12,201 bases of DNA from Phycisphaerales bacterium (lineage in GTDB: Bacteria > Planctomycetota > Phycisphaerae > Phycisphaerales > UBA1924): positions 1-12,201 of the forward strand of contig DOJA01000109.1 in assembly GCA_003511945.1 (NCBI GenBank), written 5' to 3'. This document shows, one piece after another, positions 1 through 6,184 of this stretch. Below the pieces are notes generated by a model. The model did no database searches and was not told the DNA's origin. It was given only the letters and a program-made list of their open reading frames with translations. The stretch's first letter is position 1. Each line of letters begins with the position of its first letter. The translations under genes were made by a program, and so were the position numbers.

Positions 1-2
1 GG

Positions 3-1085
3 GGGCCGGGGGGGGGTCCGGGGGGCGCCCCCGGCACCGACCTGCTGCCCCGCTCGGCGGCGATGCTCGGCGCGGCGCTGCTGCACTCCCCCAGCGCCGA
101 GCGGGACATCGCGGTCCGGCGGGCGATCGAGCTGCTGGAAGGAGCGCTCGCGGTCATCGACCGCCCCGCGCACCCGCGCCGCTGGGCCCAGGTTCACGCC
201 TCGCTCGGGGCGGCCTGGAGCGCCCTCCCCGGGGGCAAGCGCACGGAGAACCTCCAGCGGGCCATCACCTGCTTCGACCGCGCGCTCGAGGTGTGGACCG
301 AGGCCTCCGAGCCGCACGCCTGGGCGCTCGTCCAGAACCTGCTGGGGCACGCGTGGGAGGCGCTGCCGACGGGCGATCGCGCCGCGCACCTCGTTCGCGC
401 CATCTCGTGCTACGAGGGCGCCCTTCGCGTCCACACCAGGGAGTCCCACCCGGCCCCGTGGGCGACGCTGATGAACAACCTGGGCAACGCGTGGGTCCAG
501 CGCCCCGACGGCTCGAAGAGCGCCAACACGCGCAAGGCCATCGATCACCACCAGAAGGCGCTGGAGGTGTGGTCGCGCGAGGGGCGCCGGGGGGAATGGG
601 CCGCCACGCAGAACAACCTGGGCAACGCCTGGGCGCTCCTGCCCGGGAACGACCGCGAGCGGGCCGAGCACCTGCGCGAAGCCATCGTCTGCTACAAGGC
701 CGCGCTCGAAGTGCGCACGCGCTCGACCTCGCCCCACGAGTGGGCCGCCACCCAGAACAACCTCGGGAACGCGTTCCTGCTCCTCCCCGACGACGGCTCG
801 GGACGACCGGCCCGCGAGGCCACCGAGTGCTTCGAGCACGCCCTGAGCGTCCGGACGCGGGTTGGCTCGCCCGTCGACTGGGCCCGCTCCCAGGCCAACC
901 TGGGCCACGCCTGGGCCAGACGCACCGATGGGAGCGTGCCCGAGCATCTCGCCCGCGCGGTGCACTGCTATTCAGAGGCGCTGGGCGTGCTCACCAAGAA
1001 GGACTTCCCGCACCACTACGAACTGATCCGCGCCCGCCTCAACGAGGTGCAGGACCGGCTCGACGAGGCGGAGATGCTGAGCTAG
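3..1085 (+). CDS. TPR-repeat protein, 5'-truncated by window edge
   Basis: The reading frame is open from the left edge, so only the C-terminal part of the protein is visible. The first ATG in frame is at 63, but the ~20 codons before it are open and run as a Gly/Pro-rich linker into the first repeat, so I treat the gene as partial. The product contains six full tandem repeats of about 46-50 residues plus partial ones at both ends. Each repeat has the pattern WAxxQNNLGNAW, then a loop, then an AIxCYxxALEVxT helix. This is a tetratricopeptide-type solenoid, a protein-protein interaction scaffold. Repeats of the W-A-x-x-Q-N-N-L-G-N-A type are common in large multidomain TPR proteins of cyanobacteria and planctomycetes, often joined to an effector or NTPase domain. 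Any such domain would lie upstream of this window. There is no signal peptide or membrane segment in the visible part. The gene ends at TAG 1083-1085, convergent with purA. The fold is secure; the function is unknown. Confidence 0.85.
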   Translation, partial: GPGGGPGGAPGTDLLPRSAAMLGAALLHSPSAERDIAVRRAIELLEGALAVIDRPAHPRRWAQVHASLGAAWSALPGGKRTENLQRAITCFDRALEVWTEASEPHAWALVQNLLGHAWEALPTGDRAAHLVRAISCYEGALRVHTRESHPAPWATLMNNLGNAWVQRPDGSKSANTRKAIDHHQKALEVWSREGRRGEWAATQNNLGNAWALLPGNDRERAEHLREAIVCYKAALEVRTRSTSPHEWAATQNNLGNAFLLLPDDGSGRPAREATECFEHALSVRTRVGSPVDWARSQANLGHAWARRTDGSVPEHLARAVHCYSEALGVLTKKDFPHHYELIRARLNEVQDRLDEAEMLS

Positions 1086-1244
1086 GGGTCTTCGTCCGCC
1101 GCGGCGGGCGAGTTGAGTAGGGGTCGAGCGACGGGCAAGTGGATCCCCCGCCTTGGAAGGCAAGACCCCGGGATTCGCGCCGCGATCTCACTCCTCGGCT
1201 TGAGCAATCGCGCCCGGCACGGGCTCCGCACGCGCTGAGGACCG

Positions 1245-1323
1245 CTCACAGAATGACTCCAAGAGGGCCGGGAGAGACGGGCGGGCCGCCCGTCCCACCG
1301 AGGAGAAGAGGCCATTCTGTGAG
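1245..1323. repeat. Structured inverted repeat, family A copy 1 (candidate bidirectional terminator)
   Basis: The outer arms CTCACAGAATG (1245-1255) and CATTCTGTGAG (1313-1323) are perfect reverse complements. They enclose an inner 19-nt palindrome at 1276-1294: GACGGGCGG, one base, CCGCCCGTC. A second copy lies at 10649-10729 with the same architecture and near-identical spacing. The right outer arm ends 6 bases before the purA stop codon (1330-1332), and the TPR gene ends about 160 bases to the left. The element therefore sits between two convergent genes, where a bidirectional terminator would be expected. It lacks a T-tract, so factor-independent termination is not assured. The alternative is a REP- or MITE-like repeat. 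The 158 bases between the TPR stop and this element hold nothing else I can support. Confidence 0.75.
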
Positions 1324-1329
1324 GAGCGC

Positions 1330-2709
1330 TTATTCCCCCTGCACGATCGTCTGCGCCCGGTCCGGCCCGACGCTCACCACCTCCGCGGGCACGCCCAGCG
1401 CCCGCTCGATGAACTCGACATACCGGCGCGCCCCCGCGGGCAGGTCCGCGAGCGTGCGCGCCACGGTGAGGTCCCCGTCGAAACCCGCGAGCGTCTCGAA
1501 GACCGGTCGGGCGAGGGCGAGCGGCTCCGCGTCGGGCGGGAAGCGGTCCACGCGCTCGCCCCCGATCTCGTAGGCCGTGCAGACCTTGATCTCGGGGAGC
1601 CCCGCCAGGACATCCAGCAGCATGATGGCCAGCCCGGTCGCGCCGTTGAGCATCGTGGTGTAGCGGAGCGCGACGAGGTCCAGCCACCCGCACCGGCGCG
1701 GGCGCCCGGTGGTGGTGCCGTACTCCCGCCCGCGCTCGCGGATGCGGTCGCCCGTGGCGTCCTTCAGTTCGGTCGGGAAGGGCCCGCCGCCGACGCGGGT
1801 GGAGTACGCCTTCATCACGCCCACGACTCGCTGCACATGGCGGCAGGGCAGCCCCGTGCCCACCGGGATCCCCAGCGTCGAGCACGAGGACGAAGTCACA
1901 AACGGGAATGTCCCGTGGTCGACATCGAGCAGCGTCGCGTTGGCGCCCTCGAACAGCACCGCCCGCCCCGCCCCGACGATCCCGTGCAGCAGGTGCAGGG
2001 TGTCGGTCACGAACGGGCGGAGGCGCTCCCCCAAGTGCGCGTACTGCGCCGCGATCGCCGCCCCGTCGAAGGGCGCGAACCCCGGCCCCGCGAGCGGCGC
2101 CAGCGAGCGGTTCTTCAGGTCGGCGACGCGCTCGATCTTCGTTCGCAGCGACGCGGGGCGGAGCAGGTCGCCCACGCGCACCGCGGGCGCCCGGTGGGCC
2201 TTGTCGGCGTAGGCCGGCCCGATGCCCCGCTTGGTCGTCCCGATGCTCCGGTCGCCCTCGCCCGACCCGTCGCCCGATGCGGGCGTCGCCAGCAGGGTCT
2301 CGCGGATGGCGTCCTCCACCTTGTGCCAGGGCATGACCACATGCGCCCGGTCGGAGACCGCGAGGGCCGGCGCGGTCCCGGTCAGGGTTGTGATCTGGTC
2401 GATCTCGCGGAGCAGCACCTCCGGGTCGATCACCACGCCGTTGCCGATCACCGACTGCACCCCGGGATGGAAGACCCCCGAGGGCATCAGGTGCAGCGCA
2501 TGGCGCTTCCCCTCGATGACCACGGAGTGACCCGCGTTGGCGCCGCCGTTGTATCGGACCACCGCCCCGTACCGGGGGGCCAGCAGGTCGATGACCTTGC
2601 CCTTGCCCTCGTCGCCCCACTGGAGCCCGACGACGGCGGTCGATGGCTCCGCTGCACGGGGATTCGACGGGCGGGCGGGGGATGCCGACGGGATGGAAAG
2701 TGTCGTCAT
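1330..2709 (-). CDS. purA: Adenylosuccinate synthase
   Basis: This is the GTP-dependent ligase that joins IMP and aspartate to adenylosuccinate, the first committed step from IMP to AMP, in the cytoplasm. From the ATG at 2709 it is 459 residues. GLQWGDEGKGK is at 28-38 (P-loop with catalytic Asp33), NGGANAGHS at 54-62 (catalytic His61), IGTTKRGIGPAY at 156-167, EGANATLLD near 254-262, and DHGTFPFVTSS, KAYSTRVGGGPFPTEL and GRPRRCGWLD follow. The protein is complete to VGPDRAQT near the end. A longer frame begins at 2745. I prefer 2709 because a -10-like TAGACT (2726 to 2721) lies between the two ATGs, which puts the longer start upstream of the predicted transcript. Even so there is a ~25-residue Ser/Pro-rich N-terminal extension before the usual start of the fold. 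An oddity is that the segment reads EGANA where E. coli-type enzymes read EGAQG; the Gln/Asn position is an IMP contact. The gene is monocistronic here, divergent from the zinc-ribbon gene. Confidence 0.97.
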   Translation of the reverse strand: MTTLSIPSASPARPSNPRAAEPSTAVVGLQWGDEGKGKVIDLLAPRYGAVVRYNGGANAGHSVVIEGKRHALHLMPSGVFHPGVQSVIGNGVVIDPEVLLREIDQITTLTGTAPALAVSDRAHVVMPWHKVEDAIRETLLATPASGDGSGEGDRSIGTTKRGIGPAYADKAHRAPAVRVGDLLRPASLRTKIERVADLKNRSLAPLAGPGFAPFDGAAIAAQYAHLGERLRPFVTDTLHLLHGIVGAGRAVLFEGANATLLDVDHGTFPFVTSSSCSTLGIPVGTGLPCRHVQRVVGVMKAYSTRVGGGPFPTELKDATGDRIRERGREYGTTTGRPRRCGWLDLVALRYTTMLNGATGLAIMLLDVLAGLPEIKVCTAYEIGGERVDRFPPDAEPLALARPVFETLAGFDGDLTVARTLADLPAGARRYVEFIERALGVPAEVVSVGPDRAQTIVQGE

Positions 2710-2720
2710 GGGCGGGCGCG

Positions 2721-2726
2721 AGTCTA
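2721..2726 (-). promoter_or_regulatory. -10-like box for purA (TAGACT)
   Basis: Read on the minus strand, TAGACT is followed by 11 bases and then the ATG at 2709, with no Shine-Dalgarno sequence in between. A start point about 7 bases after the box would leave a leader of roughly five bases. I saw no convincing -35 element. The box resembles the TACACT boxes before the genes at 6039 (-) and 9122 (+). Confidence 0.4.
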
Positions 2727-2826
2727 GCGGGCTGCCGAGCGGCATTCGGCGTCAAGACCGGCCCCGAAGCGGTCGATCACCCTGACGGGCCGCATCCCCG
2801 CGGACGAGGAAGGACGAAAGGCGAGC

Positions 2827-3045
2827 ATGCCCGAGGCGGCCATCCGCATCATGTGCCCGAACCTGCGCTGCCGAGCGGTGCTCGCGGTGCCCACCGAGGC
2901 CCGCGGGCGATTGGTGCGCTGCCGCAACTGCGGGATGAACATCAAGATCCCGCAGAAGAAGACCGACGCCCCCGTCGCGCAGCCCGAGCCCCCCGCCAAG
3001 GGCGCCGAGAAGAAGGGCGCGCCCGACGAGCAGAAGGCCGCCTGA
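2827..3045 (+). CDS. Zinc-ribbon miniprotein
   Basis: This 72-residue protein is a short zinc-ribbon module followed by a charged, disordered tail. Cys10 and Cys15 (CPNLRC) pair with Cys32 and Cys35 (CRNC) as a four-cysteine zinc site. The spacing, with VPTEARGRLVRC between the knuckles, matches the small zinc-ribbon (MJ0042-like) domains that are very common in planctomycete proteins, usually as the N-terminal module of larger proteins. Here the module stands alone: residues 42-72 are Lys/Pro/Ala-rich with no further domain. A purine-rich GAAAGG (2816-2821) lies 5 bases before the ATG and supports the start. It is divergent from purA. Its stop codon is only 6 bases from the stop of the convergent FHA gene. 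The partner or nucleic-acid target cannot be read from the sequence. Confidence 0.85.
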   Translation: MPEAAIRIMCPNLRCRAVLAVPTEARGRLVRCRNCGMNIKIPQKKTDAPVAQPEPPAKGAEKKGAPDEQKAA

Positions 3046-3051
3046 GCGCGA

Positions 3052-3600
3052 TCACAGACGCGGGCGGTCCTCGTCCTCAAAGTCAAAGTCGAAGTCGAAG
3101 ATGCTGCTCTCGTCCTGCTTGCCCCCCACGAGCGGCTCCTCGATCTCGTCCCCGTCCACGGTCTGCGAGTCGTCGTCGTCCTCCGCCGGCTTGGCCTTGG
3201 GCTTGCTCGCCCTCTGCGGCGGCGTGGGTGAGGGGGGTGGGGTGTCGGCCATCGAACTGTCCGCCGAACGCTGGGCCGGCTTCTTCGGGGGCGACACCTG
3301 CGCCGGCTGCCCGTCCACCTGCACAGTCAGCAGGAACTCCCCCAGCCCGAGGATGTCCCCCGCGCCGAGGTCGGACTCGGTGATCCGCTCGAAGTTGCGG
3401 AAGGTCCCGTTACTGGAGCCCAGGTCCCGCACCCGGACGCGGGAGTCTTCGACCTTGATCTCGCAGTGATGGCGCGAGACCACCGGCAGCGGGATGCGGA
3501 TCGTCGCGTCGTCCTGACGCCCGACGATGTACTTGCCCGCCTTCAGACGGATGTCCTTGCGCGAGCCGTCGGGCAGGAAGATGACCAGCGTAACCTTCAC
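3052..3600 (-). CDS. FHA-domain protein with acidic C-terminal tail
   Basis: This 182-residue cytoplasmic protein has an N-terminal forkhead-associated domain (about residues 5-95), a phosphothreonine-peptide reader. Conserved landmarks are GR at 27-28, SRHH at 42-45 and GSSNGTF at 61-67, so the phosphopeptide-binding loop residues are present. After residue 100 comes a Pro/Ser/Lys-rich low-complexity linker, then a strongly acidic tail with DDDD near 141-144 and alternating FDFDFDFEDED near 168-178. The start is GTG (CAC at 3598-3600 on the plus strand), preceded by GGAGGA (3617 to 3612) at 11 bases, somewhat far but recognisable. FHA proteins usually work with Ser/Thr kinases; none is in this window. 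It is divergent from hemW and convergent with the zinc-ribbon gene. The domain is certain; the pathway is unknown. Confidence 0.92.
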   Translation of the reverse strand: MKVTLVIFLPDGSRKDIRLKAGKYIVGRQDDATIRIPLPVVSRHHCEIKVEDSRVRVRDLGSSNGTFRNFERITESDLGAGDILGLGEFLLTVQVDGQPAQVSPPKKPAQRSADSSMADTPPPSPTPPQRASKPKAKPAEDDDDSQTVDGDEIEEPLVGGKQDESSIFDFDFDFEDEDRPRL

Positions 3601-3715
3601 GGGCGAGCCAATCCTCCGACGAGCGTTGATCGGGGCTCTCGCAAGCCCCGGGGCGGACCCCTTGGGAGGCCCCAGCGGGGCGAGATTCGGGGCGCCGGCC
3701 CCCAGGAACCTCCGG

Positions 3716-4966
3716 ATGAGAGAGCGTATCGACCTGACGATCGACCAGCAAAGCCGCGACGCCGGCGAGGCGTTTGCGACGGCCCACGAGCCGGCGCGGG
3801 CGCTCTACATCCATGTGCCCTTCTGCTTCCACAAGTGCCACTACTGCGACTTCTACTCCTTCGTTGACACCCAGGACCGCCAGGCGCCCTTCGTGGATGC
3901 CCTCGAACGCGAACTCGCCCACCTGGCGCCGCACGCCGCCGGGGCGCCCCTGCGGTCCATCTTCGTCGGTGGCGGCACGCCCAGTCTGCTCCGCCCGGAC
4001 CTGTGGACCCGCCTGCTGGCGTCGCTCCGAGCGCGGTTCGACCTGTCCGATCCGTCGCTGGAGTTCACCGTCGAGTGCAACCCCGAGACGGTCACCCCCG
4101 AGCTCATGGGGATTCTCCACAGCGGCGGGGTGAACCGCGTCAGCATCGGCGCCCAGTCCTTCGATGCCGCCCACCTCAAGACCCTGGAGCGGTGGCACGA
4201 CCCCGACAATGTCGAGCGGGCGGTCGCCCTCGCGTCCGGGGCCGGGATCCCCCGCCGGTCGATCGACCTCATCTTCGGCGTGCCGGGCGAGTCCCTCGCG
4301 TCCTGGCGTGCCGACCTCGCCCGCGCCCTCGCCCTCGCCCGTCGCCCCGACGGCGTGGAGCACCTCTCGTGCTACGCGCTGACCTATGAGCCCAACACCG
4401 CGATGACCGCACGCCTGCGCCGGGGGGAGTTCGCGCCCGTGGACGAGGATGAGGAAGCCGACATGCTTCTCGCCACGGTCGAAACGCTCCGGGAGGCGGG
4501 GCTGGAGCGGTACGAGGTGAGCAACTTCGCCCGCCCCGGCGGGGAGTGCCGCCACAACCTGGGCTACTGGCGCCAGGAGCAATGGCTGGCGGCCGGCCCC
4601 AGCGCCAGCGCGCACCTGGCGGGCTTCCGCTGGAAGAATGTGCCGCGACTGACGGACTGGATGGAGGGCGTGAACGCCTCGGGGTTGAGTCCGGTGACCG
4701 ACTTTGAGCGTCCCGACCCCGCGCGGGCGCTGGCGGAGCGCCTGATGACGGGTCTGCGCCTGCGCGAGGGCCTCCCGGCGGAGGAGATGCTCGCGCGGGC
4801 CGGCGCACTGGGAGCGGAAGACGCGCTGCGGCGTGCCGTCGATCGCGCGCAGGCGCGGGACCTCATGCGGTCGGACCGTGGGAGGTGGACGCTGACCGAC
4901 AGCGCCTGGCTACTGGCCGACGGCATCGCCTCCGAGCTCATGCAGGCCGTGTGGCGCCCGGCGTGA
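3716..4966 (+). CDS. hemW: Radical-SAM haem chaperone HemW (coproporphyrinogen oxidase-like)
   Basis: This 416-residue protein belongs to the HemN/HemW radical-SAM family. The [4Fe-4S] motif is Cys37-x3-Cys41-x2-Cys44 followed by Asp-Phe (CFHKCHYCDF). HemN-type coproporphyrinogen III dehydrogenases have a fourth cysteine where Phe46 stands, so this is the HemW type, which binds and delivers haem and does not oxidise coproporphyrinogen. Other landmarks are GGGTPS at 85-90 (SAM binding), ECNPET at 120-125, SIGAQSFD at 143-150, IFGVPGES near 186-193, CRHNLGYWRQ near 278-287 followed by GPSASAH, and the C-terminal HemN domain (LMTGLRLREGLP near 343-354). I chose the ATG at 3716, which has AGGA 8 bases upstream. 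A longer in-frame start at 3527 would overlap the FHA gene on the other strand and add residues with no family similarity. The 115-bp divergent gap contains a 7-bp-stem hairpin (3631-3650). Confidence 0.95.
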   Translation: MRERIDLTIDQQSRDAGEAFATAHEPARALYIHVPFCFHKCHYCDFYSFVDTQDRQAPFVDALERELAHLAPHAAGAPLRSIFVGGGTPSLLRPDLWTRLLASLRARFDLSDPSLEFTVECNPETVTPELMGILHSGGVNRVSIGAQSFDAAHLKTLERWHDPDNVERAVALASGAGIPRRSIDLIFGVPGESLASWRADLARALALARRPDGVEHLSCYALTYEPNTAMTARLRRGEFAPVDEDEEADMLLATVETLREAGLERYEVSNFARPGGECRHNLGYWRQEQWLAAGPSASAHLAGFRWKNVPRLTDWMEGVNASGLSPVTDFERPDPARALAERLMTGLRLREGLPAEEMLARAGALGAEDALRRAVDRAQARDLMRSDRGRWTLTDSAWLLADGIASELMQAVWRPA

Positions 4967-4973
4967 GGTCCAT

Positions 4974-5003
4974 CAATACAAACGCCCGCGCGATGGCGGG
5001 CGT
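4974..5003 (-). terminator. Intrinsic terminator of rpmA
   Basis: The stem ACGCCCGC (4982-4989) and GCGGGCGT (4996-5003) is perfect with a 6-base loop. Read on the minus strand it is followed by TTTGTATTG, a weak T-tract, and it lies 36 bases after the rpmA stop. On the plus strand, after hemW, there is no T-tract, so it best serves rpmA, though the stem could also protect the 3' end of the hemW transcript. Confidence 0.7.
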
Positions 5004-5039
5004 GCAGGATCGGTTCCCGTGTGTGGGCGCTCGCGCGGA

Positions 5040-5315
5040 TCAGTTCTGGAGATAGAACGGGCGGGGCGTGGCCGGGTCGGCGGGGATGATGTGGACCTTG
5101 CCGTCGCGCCACATGACGGTGCCCTCGCAGAGCGCGAAGAGGGTGTCGTCGCTGCCGCGGCCGACCATGAAGCCGGGGTGGTGCTTGGTGCCGCGCTGGC
5201 GGACCAGCACGCAGCCGTGGGTGGCCTTCTCGCCCGAGTACCGCTTGACGCCCAGGTACTGCGGGTTCGAGTCGCGTCCGTTCTTGGTGGAGCCCTGCCC
5301 CTTCTTGTGTGCCAC
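5040..5315 (-). CDS. rpmA: Ribosomal protein bL27
   Basis: This 91-residue protein of the large ribosomal subunit has an N-terminal tail that reaches towards the peptidyl-transferase centre. It starts MAHKKGQGSTKNGRDSNP, continues LGVKRYSGEK, and has the family core VRQRGTKHHPG and GRGSDDTLFALCEG. Length is normal for the family. There is no cleavable N-terminal extension of the Firmicutes kind: the mature MAHKKG end is encoded directly. The start codon is GTG (5315), with a canonical GGAGG (5325 to 5321) 5 bases upstream. In most bacteria rpmA follows rplU and precedes obg. Neither is adjacent here; instead rpmA follows the secreted-protein gene by 70 bases on the same strand and may be co-transcribed with it. 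Its own terminator follows. Confidence 0.97.
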   Translation of the reverse strand: MAHKKGQGSTKNGRDSNPQYLGVKRYSGEKATHGCVLVRQRGTKHHPGFMVGRGSDDTLFALCEGTVMWRDGKVHIIPADPATPRPFYLQN

Positions 5316-5385
5316 GACGACCTCCGAGAGCGGATGATCCCCTTGGGCCGAACGCCCGCAGGGGGAGGGGGAGGGTAGCGGATCC

Positions 5386-6039
5386 CTACCGCAAAATCCA
5401 GCGGGTCTGGGTGCGGGTGAGCGGGCGCCCCGAGGAGGGGTCGATATCGCCCGGGGTGTCGTGCGTGAGCATCAGGGTCTTGCGCAGGATCACGGTCTCG
5501 CCGTTGTCGGGGCGGACGGCGGCCTTGGTCTCGCCGCTGAACCCAATGGCAAAGACGCTGACCTCGTCCGCGGCCAGGTCGTCCGCGGGCCAGACAACGA
5601 TCCCCTCGCGGGCGTTCTCATCGCCCTGCAGCAGGAGCCCCTGGACGCTGACCTCGTCGAGCAGCAACGGGTTGCGGAACGACTCCCGGATGCGCTCGGT
5701 GACCTCCGGGGGCACCCCCCGTCCGGAACGGATCACGGTCCCCTGATCGGTCGCCAGTTCGAACCACGGAGCGAAGAAGCGGTCCTCGCCGGTCGAGTTC
5801 GTCACCTTGTAGGTGAGGAAAAAGTAGGCCCGGGGCACACCCGCGGTCTCGATGGTGGTGACGCGCAGGTCTCCGGGCTCGAGGGTCAGCTGCCATCGCC
5901 TGGGGATGGGCTCGGGCTCGGGGGCCGCATGGGTTGACGGAGCCAGAGCGCTGACAATCGCCGTGGAGGCGATCACACCGGCGCCCAAACCCCACACGCC
6001 CGCGAGGCGGGAGAGCCAAAGACTGCGATTCGTGCGCAC
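5386..6039 (-). CDS. Secreted protein of unknown function
   Basis: I do not recognise the family. From the GTG at 6039 the product is 217 residues with a clear signal peptide: basic MRTNR, a hydrophobic stretch ending near SALAPSTHA, and probable cleavage near residue 38. A GGAGG (6051 to 6047) 7 bases upstream fixes this start; the open frame further upstream (to 6261) has no such site and no protein-like sequence. The mature part looks like an extracytoplasmic beta-rich domain: YFFLTYKVTNSTGEDRFFAP near 72-91 resembles one strand set of an Ig-like or interspecies-interaction fold, and GIVVWPADD plus VSVFAIGFSG suggest further strands. There are no cysteines and no catalytic motif that I can identify. 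The C-terminus is RTQTRWILR. It lies immediately upstream of rpmA on the same strand with no terminator between them, and is divergent from the acetyltransferase gene. Confidence 0.8.
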   Translation of the reverse strand: MRTNRSLWLSRLAGVWGLGAGVIASTAIVSALAPSTHAAPEPEPIPRRWQLTLEPGDLRVTTIETAGVPRAYFFLTYKVTNSTGEDRFFAPWFELATDQGTVIRSGRGVPPEVTERIRESFRNPLLLDEVSVQGLLLQGDENAREGIVVWPADDLAADEVSVFAIGFSGETKAAVRPDNGETVILRKTLMLTHDTPGDIDPSSGRPLTRTQTRWILR

Positions 6040-6068
6040 GCGGGTTCCTCCGGGGCCAACGGACGGGT

Positions 6069-6074
6069 AGTGTA
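6069..6074 (-). promoter_or_regulatory. -10-like box TACACT for the secreted-protein gene
   Basis: On the minus strand TACACT lies 29 bases upstream of the GTG at 6039. Transcription starting about 7 bases downstream of it would give a leader of about 22 bases that just includes the GGAGG site. The same hexamer precedes the gene at 9122. The overlapping plus-strand TAGTGT (6068-6073) could equally serve the divergent acetyltransferase gene. No good -35 was seen. Confidence 0.4.
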
Positions 6075-6090
6075 GTGTCGCGCCGACACT
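6074..6090. promoter_or_regulatory. 17-bp perfect palindrome, candidate operator
   Basis: AGTGTCG, three bases (CGC), CGACACT form perfect 7-base arms. The palindrome overlaps the end of the TACACT box (6074 to 6069) and lies between the two divergent genes, the position where a dimeric repressor would block one or both promoters. No regulator gene is next to it, and I cannot assign the site to a known regulator family. Confidence 0.4.
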
Positions 6091-6184
6091 CCGGGGCCGA
6101 TCGGGCTTCTCACCCGCGGACGCCTTCCCTCTGACCAGCGCCCTGACCAACCCGGGCACGGTCCCTGTCCCGCCGCCGTATCGC

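Noticed and set aside
1141..1215. Possible tRNA on the minus strand (CTTCCAA resembles a Gly anticodon loop)
   Set aside because: No matching T-arm, D-arm or acceptor stem can be drawn around it.
1082..2755. Long minus-strand open frame of 557 codons overlapping purA
   Set aside because: It is a shadow of purA in another frame: Arg/Gly/Ala-rich low-complexity translation typical of GC-rich antisense or shifted frames, with no motif.
3527..3715. Longer N-terminus for HemW
   Set aside because: The extension overlaps the FHA coding region on the opposite strand and has no family similarity; a ribosome-binding site favours 3716.
3410..4615. Minus-strand open frame of 401 codons opposite hemW
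   Set aside because: It lies antisense to a gene with an intact radical-SAM motif and complete family landmarks; its translation has no domain signature.
3716..4966. Oxygen-independent coproporphyrinogen III oxidase (HemN)
   Set aside because: The fourth cysteine of the HemN motif is replaced by Phe46 (CDF), which is the mark of HemW.
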